A DNA stretch of 64,000 nt from Cytophagales bacterium (GTDB taxonomy: Bacteria; Bacteroidota; Bacteroidia; Cytophagales; Cyclobacteriaceae). Positions 16,412 through 23,897 of the stretch are shown here, one piece after another. The notes under the pieces are model-generated. The model saw nothing but the letters and a program-made list of their open reading frames with translations, did no database searches and was not told the DNA's origin. Location: NCBI GenBank assembly GCA_033344775.1, contig JAWPMT010000005.1:1037501-1101500 (forward strand). The letters are read 5' to 3'. The position numbers were made by a program, and so were the translations under genes. Position 1 is the stretch's first letter; every line of letters begins with the position of its first letter.

Positions 16412-16867
16412 TTAACATCTGGTTAGCGACTCTTTATTGAATATCTCCTTGAATAAGCCAATGTATCTTTTACCATTCCATAGCTTGTATCTCTTATGAT
16501 AAAATAAGTTGGAATGCGTGTTTAATATCTGCTGTAACCTGTTGTCTTTTAGCCTTTCAATGTATAGGTCACTCTTGGACAAATCATAGTTGAATATCTG
16601 ACCAATAGGAACAACGCCAGATTCTACATGCCTGGCTTCAACCTCATCCAACTCTGCCAGCACCAAAGAACTAATTGAATACAAAACAGGCCCCTTGTCA
16701 TCGCTAAAATATAATTCCGAAGCCCGCAACATACATTCCTGTTGATGATCATCTATGTATTTTTTTCTAAATGCCACCCGACATAATAAAACCTGACTAG
16801 CCGCCCGTTCCAGTATTTGGGTGGTTGACTTGTGGTCATCAAGTATGCTATTAATAAGATTAGGCAT
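16412..16867 (-). CDS. Chorismate-lyase-like protein
   Basis: A 151-residue protein whose layout resembles the chorismate lyase/UTRA-fold families (UbiC, PF01947). The elements are LLCRVAFRKKY (strand with Arg), ECMLRASELYF, VLYSISSLVLAELDE (matching the usual YAxS...L block) and GVVPIGQIF (matching PLG/PIGxLF). These enzymes split chorismate into 4-hydroxybenzoate and pyruvate. The adjacent AMP ligase and free carrier protein fit use of that acid as a starter unit. Match by eye only; a non-catalytic UTRA-like domain is the alternative. Confidence 0.5.
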   Translation of the reverse strand: MPNLINSILDDHKSTTQILERAASQVLLCRVAFRKKYIDDHQQECMLRASELYFSDDKGPVLYSISSLVLAELDEVEARHVESGVVPIGQIFNYDLSKSDLYIERLKDNRLQQILNTHSNLFYHKRYKLWNGKRYIGLFKEIFNKESLTRC

Positions 16868-16882
16868 TAGTACAGCGTAGTT

Positions 16883-17761
16883 CTAACTTGATTTTCGACA
16901 CAATAATTTCGACGGAAGGCCCAACAACTTTTCCGTCTTTTGAAGGTCATCAATAAAATAATGATCCATATAATCCCTAACAGCATCTGAGACAATGCCT
17001 TTTTTGTTACCCATATGATGATGCCCCATTTTGTATCTCATTTTCTGACTTATTTCCTTCGGGGCCGTACGCAACTGAGTTATCACTTTATCTCGCAGCA
17101 CTCTTGTAACATTCTTTGGATCTGTTTCAATAGTAACATCTTGTCGAACGTCCAGAAAAGCGAATATTTTCTTAAGTTCCTCTTTCGTATCACTGATCAA
17201 GTTGTCGAACAGAACAACATGAATATTCTCCCTTGGGAACAGATCAAGGTAGAATTCCAATTTTTCATAGTAAGAGCCAATCGAGGTATAGTTTAATCCA
17301 GACGGAAAATAGCACGAAGCCGGAAGGCACTCGTTTTTTCTTCGCTTAGACTCCAGTTGCAGTGCCTCTTCCAGGTTTGCCACACTTTCATTACCGGTTC
17401 TTAGATATAAGGAATGCAACGAAATGATCATTTCCGTAGGGTGACGCAGCAGTATAATCGATTTTGATTGAGCGTTGTACTCCTTAAGTTTTTTGGCAGC
17501 CGATCGAAAATACAAATACCAAACCGACCCTTCTCCAAAATACTTAGCATCACCAGCCTGATCGAAAATTTGCTCATACAACTGAATATTGTCAACCACA
17601 GACGGATGATCAAAGTATTCATGACAGAAAAAATTGGGCTCTTTTAAAACAGACGTGTAAATCTCCGGATGCTGTTTCAAATATCCGTAAAGTGAGGTGG
17701 TACCGGACCTTGGCATCCCCACTACGAAAAGGTTTGGCTTTCTCAAAATTTGCCTAATCAA
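16883..17761 (-). CDS. PAPS-dependent sulfotransferase
   Basis: A 292-residue sulfotransferase. The 5'-phosphosulfate loop GMPRSGTTSLYGYL is at residues ~15-28, and the 3'-phosphate motif lies in IILLRHPTEMIISLHSLYL. It transfers sulfate from PAPS to a hydroxyl or amine. It starts with TTG at 17761 (an in-frame stop lies just upstream and no earlier ATG exists) and overlaps the upstream gene by 8 bases. In this operon it probably sulfates the peptide product, for example a phenol, though a carbohydrate substrate is possible. Confidence 0.82.
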   Translation of the reverse strand: MIRQILRKPNLFVVGMPRSGTTSLYGYLKQHPEIYTSVLKEPNFFCHEYFDHPSVVDNIQLYEQIFDQAGDAKYFGEGSVWYLYFRSAAKKLKEYNAQSKSIILLRHPTEMIISLHSLYLRTGNESVANLEEALQLESKRRKNECLPASCYFPSGLNYTSIGSYYEKLEFYLDLFPRENIHVVLFDNLISDTKEELKKIFAFLDVRQDVTIETDPKNVTRVLRDKVITQLRTAPKEISQKMRYKMGHHHMGNKKGIVSDAVRDYMDHYFIDDLQKTEKLLGLPSKLLCRKSS

Positions 17762-18992
17762 TACTTAGTGACGAATAGAAACCGTCTCCACCAAAACGAC
17801 CCCCCGCAATCTTTAGCAGGATTTCGTTCTCCCCGGCCTGTAAATCGAACTCAATACTTTGACCGGAATTTTCTTCATTAGATAGAAAATCGTGCCACGC
17901 CATTTCAGACACTTTAAGCTTACCAATGTACTTTTTATTCACCCAGACGTGAATAGGATTGGTATTTGAAATGTTAAGTGTGGCTTTAGTGGCTTTTTCG
18001 CTTTGTACAGTTTTCAAAGCGTAGACGATCTTCTTGCCGCTCACGCGTTCTGTCATCTTCGAAAGGTTTACACAACCTCTGGCATCTGCATTTACAGTTT
18101 TCCATTCTATATTTTGAGACAGTGAGTCATCAAGCACAATACCTTCCTGTTTGTGAATAAAAGGTCCCCACATTTTCCAGGAAGAGATCATACGGTCCTT
18201 GTCTGGATATTGGGTATTTGGAATTGGATCTCCTTGATAACTCAATTGAGAAATGCGCTTAACAGAAATATCGTCTATCCAACATGGAGATCCGGTATCT
18301 CGCGGCTTAAAGCCCAAAGACCCTGTTGATTGAAAGAAATGCTCAAAAGTAAGCTGTGGCCTTTCCATATTTCCAACATAAAAATGGCAAACAGAATCGT
18401 AGACTTCAGCCTTAAATTTCCTCCACTCTCCAACCTTTACAATATCATCGGCGGGTACATTCGCCCAAAATTCCGGATATAATTTTTGAGTAGCGTTACC
18501 ATCAAAGTGAGGGTTTGCGCGAACTCTATTTCCTGGTTCATAATCCGGTATCCTGGTCTTTAAATATTTATTTCTAACCTCTAAATGCTCTTCCTTTTCT
18601 CCACCATAAGGCCCAAACAAATGAACTGAACCAAAATCTGCTCTATGTGAGGATTCTTGGTAGTTATAAATAAGGCCCATATAGTGATGATGGTTTTCAG
18701 GAAATTTGACATATCCTTCTACAGAATATCGATTCCACTTATTCGAATTATCAATAATAGCGTAAACGCTAGCTTCTGCAGGATACAATGCAAGGACCTT
18801 ACCTCTCTGATCATCGCCAGATTCCACCACTTGAATTTTTGTCTTATTTGTGATCTTCCACTTAGACAAACCTGTCTCGAAATCCTCGTTAAATAAGTCG
18901 CTGCTATTTCCTCCATTCTTAAAACCTGAATACACGATAAAAGTGATAAACAAAAAATAAATGGTAATTCTACTATTGATTTTCATGGTCAT
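17754..18992 (-). CDS. Secreted LamG/DUF1080-like protein, paralogue 2
   Basis: A 412-residue exported protein, clearly paralogous to the next gene upstream. After a signal sequence (ITIYFLFITFIVYSGF) comes a concanavalin-A-like jellyroll of the DUF1080 type: NEDFETGLSKWKI, GLIYNYQ, RADFGSVHLFG and a closing SPCWIDDISVKR. A C-terminal module containing HVWVNKKYIGKL and GENEILLKIAGG resembles sugar-binding beta-sandwiches. Start overlaps the previous stop as TAATG. No lipobox, unlike its sister. Role unknown; binding of carbohydrate or the product at the surface is a guess. Confidence 0.7.
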   Translation of the reverse strand: MTMKINSRITIYFLFITFIVYSGFKNGGNSSDLFNEDFETGLSKWKITNKTKIQVVESGDDQRGKVLALYPAEASVYAIIDNSNKWNRYSVEGYVKFPENHHHYMGLIYNYQESSHRADFGSVHLFGPYGGEKEEHLEVRNKYLKTRIPDYEPGNRVRANPHFDGNATQKLYPEFWANVPADDIVKVGEWRKFKAEVYDSVCHFYVGNMERPQLTFEHFFQSTGSLGFKPRDTGSPCWIDDISVKRISQLSYQGDPIPNTQYPDKDRMISSWKMWGPFIHKQEGIVLDDSLSQNIEWKTVNADARGCVNLSKMTERVSGKKIVYALKTVQSEKATKATLNISNTNPIHVWVNKKYIGKLKVSEMAWHDFLSNEENSGQSIEFDLQAGENEILLKIAGGRFGGDGFYSSLSID

Positions 18993-20215
18993 TAAATTTC
19001 AGAATCATCTAAAGCCACATAAAAGCCATCTCCAGAATATCTTCCTCCGTTAGCTCTTATGATAAGACTATTTTTGCCTTGTTCTAAATTAATTTTAAGT
19101 GTATCTCGTTCCCTGGATGGATTAGTGATAAAATCTGGATATAAAAACACGCCTGTCCTCTTTGACCTGATGGAACCAACTTCTTCACCATTGAGCCAAA
19201 TGTTTAGTCCAATCACAGAGTGAATCAATAAATTAGCCTCCTTCGGTTCGTCAGCGTCAATGTCTGTTTGAAAATAGGCAAGTCTTTTACCACCCTTGAA
19301 TTCGGTAATTCGATCAGCTACGACGCACCCTCTGTTATCGGTATCAATCTGCTTCCAGTCGTTTTGCGCTGATGAATTTAGTACCATCGAATCCATGTCA
19401 TGATGAAAAGGTCCGAGGTAACTCCATTTGTTAATGCATAATTCTCGATTTGATTGGATGTCCGACTTGAACCCAAGCTGCGGTTTTAGCGGCACATCTC
19501 TATTCACTACTACATTATCCAACCAAAATTGGCTACCGCTATATCTCGGCTTGAACCCAGCCTTTCCGGAAGAATACTCAAAGGCGTCAAAGGTCATTTT
19601 GGGGGTCTCCATATCATCAACAAAAAGTTGACATACTGAACCTGAAACGATTGCCTTTAATCGGTGCCATTCGCCGGACCTTACGACATCACCTTCCCTT
19701 ATGTAAGAATAAAAGTCGGGATATAAAGAACGACTTGCCTTAAAGTCCCTATGAGGATTTGCCCAGATGACATTGCCCTGCTTACTTGGTTCAATAGGTT
19801 CTTGATTGGTTAGGTAACTACGATAGGCCGGCAACAAAGAATCAATTGGCTGGCTATAGGTGCCAAAAACATAAACACTCCCAAAATCTGCTCGATACAA
19901 ATTTTGAACATAGTTGTATATGAATCCCAAGTATACATGATGATTGACGGGAAACATGAAATCAGCTTCTAGACTATAATTTTCCCATTTTTCCGAACCT
20001 TCAATCAATGCAAATGCTCCGGCTCCGTTGGGATGAAATTCCAATACATTCTTGTATTCCGGATCTCCAGAATCAACAATTCTGACTTTATGAGGACTGG
20101 TTACTTCCCAGTTTTCAATTCCTGCTTCAAAATCATCTGTGAAAAGAACAGAGTCGTCTTTAGCACAGGAGATTAGCATAATGAGGCATAGACACAATGC
20201 TACATTCCTATTCAT
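18992..20215 (-). CDS. LamG/DUF1080-like lipoprotein, paralogue 1
   Basis: 407 residues, with lipobox LCLIMLISC (Cys near residue 17). It has the same two-part architecture as the gene that follows: FTDDFEAGIENWEV, GFIYNYVQNLYRADFGSVYVFG, FWLDNVVVNR, then HPxN-type second module with NIWLNGEEVG and GKNSLIIRANGGR. The pair arose by tandem duplication and then diverged. Surface lipoproteins inside an NRPS operon could serve capture, immunity or export of the product; this is inference. Confidence 0.7.
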   Translation of the reverse strand: MNRNVALCLCLIMLISCAKDDSVLFTDDFEAGIENWEVTSPHKVRIVDSGDPEYKNVLEFHPNGAGAFALIEGSEKWENYSLEADFMFPVNHHVYLGFIYNYVQNLYRADFGSVYVFGTYSQPIDSLLPAYRSYLTNQEPIEPSKQGNVIWANPHRDFKASRSLYPDFYSYIREGDVVRSGEWHRLKAIVSGSVCQLFVDDMETPKMTFDAFEYSSGKAGFKPRYSGSQFWLDNVVVNRDVPLKPQLGFKSDIQSNRELCINKWSYLGPFHHDMDSMVLNSSAQNDWKQIDTDNRGCVVADRITEFKGGKRLAYFQTDIDADEPKEANLLIHSVIGLNIWLNGEEVGSIRSKRTGVFLYPDFITNPSRERDTLKINLEQGKNSLIIRANGGRYSGDGFYVALDDSEI

Positions 20216-20263
20216 GTGTGTAGGTTAAGTAATAGACAATATTTGATTAAAGATTCAATGCCA

Positions 20264-20469
20264 TTTAGTTAAGAGAAATACATCGTCATTGCGAGTTGGC
20301 GATCGGACCGCCGAGTGGCAATCTCAAATGTCTTTTCGAAGCGCAGATGTAGAACAGACTGCTGCTTCGGTGTTGACCGACCAGGCGGTCCGATCAATTC
20401 CTTCGCAGTGACCGGGTCGCGAAAACCGGGTCGCGTCAGACCGAGTCGCGCAGACGAGTCTTAACTAAA
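20264..20469. mobile_element. MITE/REP-like element
   Basis: 206 non-coding bases with terminal inverted repeats TTTAGTTAAGA (20264-20274) and TCTTAACTAAA (20459-20469). Nested inside is a 12-base inverted pair, GATCGGACCGCC (20301-20312) and GGCGGTCCGATC (20384-20395). The sequence CGTCATTGCGAG ... CTTCGCAGTGAC resembles REP-type elements common in Bacteroidota genomes. The 12-mer TGATTAAAGATT occurs on both sides (20244-20255, 20476-20487). It lies inside the operon, between lipoprotein and permease genes. Confidence 0.6.
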
Positions 20470-20485
20470 GGGTATTGATTAAAGA

Positions 20486-22903
20486 TTAAGCTCTGACAGC
20501 TTTTTCAGGGTTGGTATTGGAAACTTTGTTTACATAAAGGCTCACCACGATTACTACCATAGCCAATAAAAAGAAAGTAGGTATGTACATCAAAATCCAG
20601 GGGAAGTCAATTCTAAATGCATATGTTTCCAGCCAATTTCTAACAAAAAAATAAGACCCAGGTATCGCAATTAAAATAGACGCTAGCACCAATTTCAAAT
20701 ATCTTCTAACATAGGCCAGAATCAATAAGCTAAGTGTGGACCCCAATATTTTCCTTAAACCAATTTCATTTCTTCGATTTATCATATCTGTAAATAATAT
20801 TCCAGAAATGCCAAGGAAAGTCATTACGATGAATATGATAGAAAGTGAGAAAATTAAGTATTTGAGTAAAAATTCGTTGGAATACTGCAAAGCATATTGG
20901 TCCGATAACACCCTATATTCAAACGGGAAATTAGGTAACAGTCTGTTCCAAATAGACGCTATTTCTCCCACTAAATATTCAAAATCTGCTTCATTATACT
21001 TAAAAGAAAGATTCTGCTGAGGTGTTTTTGAAAGCATAAAGGCGGTTGGTATGAAATCTACTTTGACAGACTGTTGATGATAGTTCTCAATAACAGCGAT
21101 TATCTCTATTTCATCATTTTTTACCAGCAAACGACGACCCACTGCTGCTTCCGGGCTCGCAAAGTTTAGAAGTTCAACTCCTCTTTCATTCAGTACTATT
21201 TTTTTTGAAGTTGCCAGGTTCAGATTCGGTAAAACCTCTCCGGCAATAACCTTGTGGTTGTAATTGAAAATATAATTTTGATCTATATCCAAAGTAGACA
21301 GATATTGTTGTTTACTTTCATCTTCTCCACTTTTTCTGTACCTACGACGGTTAGGTATATCTTCACCGGGTAATCGAGAAGAATAGGCCAAATGACTAAT
21401 ACCTGGTTGGCTTTTCAATTTATCGAAAAATGTGTTGTAGCGTCGATTGAACGATGAATCTGAACGAGAAGTTTGTGGGGGTTTATTAATGACCAGGGTA
21501 TTTTCAATATCTATACCAAGATCCCTTTCAGAGGAGTAGGTAATTTGCTGATTAACAGAGATCGCATAGATCAAAAGGTAAAATGTGGCTGCAAACTGAA
21601 AGACGAGAAATATATTTTTGAGTGGTTTAATTTTCCTTTCATTCACCATATTTCCTCGTCCTTTCAGAAAAAGAGCAGGCTTGATCGACTGTACAATCCC
21701 AGTAAGAAATAAAGCTGGGAAAATGGAAAAAACTAGGACAATAAGGAATGCTGCAATAAAAAACTCCGCTGTAAAGTAAATTTCGGAACCCAATACATTG
21801 TTTATTGGGGCTCTTAAAAGAAGAAACAATAGAACTGAAAATGCGACGATCGGTAAAACAATCATCGTATTCTCGAATATAATCTGCCTGGCAAGCAATG
21901 ATCTATTTGCTCCCAGTGATTTTCTTACTACTACTTCTTTGACTCTGCCTAATATTTGTGATGCCTGGATATTGAGAAAATTGATAAATGTGATAATCAG
22001 GATCAGAATCACGACCCCAAACATGTTTCGTACGGTATCACCGTCTCCATTTTTACCGAATTCATACAGTAGATCAGAGTACAAGTACATGTCTTCAATT
22101 GGCTGAAGAGAATACTTATAAACCATGTTTCTTTTTTCGAAGGTAGCTGACAAGTACTTTAGAGCAGTATCATTTATTTTTCTCTCTACCTCACTTTTAA
22201 CAGCAGTCTCATTTACTTTGACATATGTATGCGTGAAATGTGGCCACCAATTATTCCTAAGGCGCATTTGATCAAGCTGATTCTCAAAACTTGCTACCGC
22301 ACTAAAGTTGAAATACGTATTTCCTGGTAAATCGTAAAAAATTCCTTTTACTTCATAATTTTTATTTGAAGAGAATTTATCGGAAACAACAATTACCTTG
22401 TTCATAGGGTCTTCATCACCAAAGATTCTTTTCGACATAGATTCCGAAAGAAATATGGTGTTCGGTTTCCCCAGGGCCGATGTATCTGATCCGTTCAAAA
22501 ACTCGAATGAAAAAAGCTCAAACAAAGAAGCGTCAGAATAAATCATATTATCATCAAATATGACCTTGTCTTCATGTCTGATCGTTGCCTGGACGATCTT
22601 GCCTATATTTGAATAGTTGATTACTTCTGGAATTTCGTCCTGAATAGCCGGCCCTATCGGTGCTGGTGAGCATGCTACCGACAATGTAAGCGCGCCATTT
22701 TTATAGTTGTCAGCGATGACTCTATATACCTGAGATTTGTCTTTGTGAAAACGGTCAAAGCTCCTTTCATAAAAAGAATAATATAGCAAAAACAGGCTTG
22801 AGGTTAACCCTATTAATAAACCAGCTACATTTAGAAATGTAGTTAGTTGATTTTTCTTGATTTGCCTCAAGAATGTCATTAGGTAATTTTTTAAAATAAC
22901 CAT
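20486..22903 (-). CDS. FtsX/MacB-type ABC transporter permease
   Basis: An 805-residue permease of the long Bacteroidota type. One N-terminal helix (FLNVAGLLIGLTSSLFLLYYS) is followed by a large periplasmic MacB_PCD domain (residues ~45-275), three helices of an FtsX domain (~285-430), a second periplasmic domain and a second FtsX domain (~670-800, with GISGILFTDMINRRNEIGLRKILG). No ATPase gene is adjacent, so it must use one from elsewhere. MacB-like systems export peptides, antibiotics and lipoproteins; here it may export the NRPS product. Confidence 0.85.
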   Translation of the reverse strand: MVILKNYLMTFLRQIKKNQLTTFLNVAGLLIGLTSSLFLLYYSFYERSFDRFHKDKSQVYRVIADNYKNGALTLSVACSPAPIGPAIQDEIPEVINYSNIGKIVQATIRHEDKVIFDDNMIYSDASLFELFSFEFLNGSDTSALGKPNTIFLSESMSKRIFGDEDPMNKVIVVSDKFSSNKNYEVKGIFYDLPGNTYFNFSAVASFENQLDQMRLRNNWWPHFTHTYVKVNETAVKSEVERKINDTALKYLSATFEKRNMVYKYSLQPIEDMYLYSDLLYEFGKNGDGDTVRNMFGVVILILIITFINFLNIQASQILGRVKEVVVRKSLGANRSLLARQIIFENTMIVLPIVAFSVLLFLLLRAPINNVLGSEIYFTAEFFIAAFLIVLVFSIFPALFLTGIVQSIKPALFLKGRGNMVNERKIKPLKNIFLVFQFAATFYLLIYAISVNQQITYSSERDLGIDIENTLVINKPPQTSRSDSSFNRRYNTFFDKLKSQPGISHLAYSSRLPGEDIPNRRRYRKSGEDESKQQYLSTLDIDQNYIFNYNHKVIAGEVLPNLNLATSKKIVLNERGVELLNFASPEAAVGRRLLVKNDEIEIIAVIENYHQQSVKVDFIPTAFMLSKTPQQNLSFKYNEADFEYLVGEIASIWNRLLPNFPFEYRVLSDQYALQYSNEFLLKYLIFSLSIIFIVMTFLGISGILFTDMINRRNEIGLRKILGSTLSLLILAYVRRYLKLVLASILIAIPGSYFFVRNWLETYAFRIDFPWILMYIPTFFLLAMVVIVVSLYVNKVSNTNPEKAVRA

Positions 22904-23041
22904 GCGTGCTTCTTTTTATTAAAATTATTAAACTTCGAGGGCAACCGATAAAATAGAATAAAACTTTTTCACTTATCTATTATAAGCCCGACAAGCGGTT
23001 TCTTTCTGGTAGTTTTTCTTTTGAAGTTTTTGTGAAAAATT

Positions 23042-23887
23042 TTAGAACCTCTTCAAAAGAAATTCACATATATGATCACTCAATTCTGCCTGGGACCACC
23101 TTGGTGTGAACGTATGGTCCACACCTTTAAAAACCTGAAAAGAGTAGTTAATCTCGCCATCAGATTTTAATTGAGAAAGCTCTTCATGTGAGGCTATTCG
23201 AAAAGTCTCATAGAACAGATCCCCTTCACAGAAAATGAGAAAACACTGTTTTAGCTTCATCACCTCAATCAATTTGTCGCTGTTTTTCTGCACCTCCTGG
23301 TGATTGGTATTACTAGATTGATTTCGTTTTGTTTGCTTAAATAGCTTTTTGTAAACGTCTGACTTACCAGAAATCAACCTGAGCCACTGCTGCTCACTTA
23401 ATATTTTCTTTTCGTTAAATAAAATCTGCCTATTTTCTTTGGCTCTTTTGATTATACCTTTTGGAAGACCAGGGTCGAACACATTTGCATTAATAGGTAT
23501 GATTCCTACGATTCGACTATCACTTAGTGCTGCCCTAAACGCCGTGGTACCTCCAGAACATAGCCCCAATAAGATGATTTTCTTGCCCCCCGTTTGCTTC
23601 TCAATTATCGATACCACATGCGCAATCTCAGCTACTATACTTTGATCATAATCCAGATTTTTGTCCAATTCATAATAGCCACTGTTAAAAAAATTGAACC
23701 TAAATGAGGCATATCCACATTGGGCAAATCCGCGAGATAGATTAACATATAATCTGTTCGGGCCTGTGGCATCGATAATCCCCGCGTTTATGAACAGTAC
23801 AATTGGCTTTTCCGGACTAAATGCTTCCGGGGTGGTCAGTATCCCATTGCTGTGATATTTATCAATTGGAACTATAGTTGTCTGCAT
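23042..23887 (-). CDS. Alpha/beta hydrolase with Cys at the nucleophile position
   Basis: A 281-residue alpha/beta hydrolase. The N-terminal segment IVLFINAGIIDATGPNRLY forms the oxyanion region. The nucleophile elbow reads LLGLCSGGTTAF, which puts Cys rather than Ser in the G-x-Nuc-x-G position. Candidate acid and His are in LIFCEGDLF and GVDHTFTPR. The GLC elbow resembles hydrolases associated with exosortase clusters. It starts 10 bases after the NRPS stop, so it probably acts on the peptide or on mis-loaded carriers (type II thioesterase role) or in release. Confidence 0.75.
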   Translation of the reverse strand: MQTTIVPIDKYHSNGILTTPEAFSPEKPIVLFINAGIIDATGPNRLYVNLSRGFAQCGYASFRFNFFNSGYYELDKNLDYDQSIVAEIAHVVSIIEKQTGGKKIILLGLCSGGTTAFRAALSDSRIVGIIPINANVFDPGLPKGIIKRAKENRQILFNEKKILSEQQWLRLISGKSDVYKKLFKQTKRNQSSNTNHQEVQKNSDKLIEVMKLKQCFLIFCEGDLFYETFRIASHEELSQLKSDGEINYSFQVFKGVDHTFTPRWSQAELSDHICEFLLKRF

Positions 23888-23897
23888 TTCTTTACGA

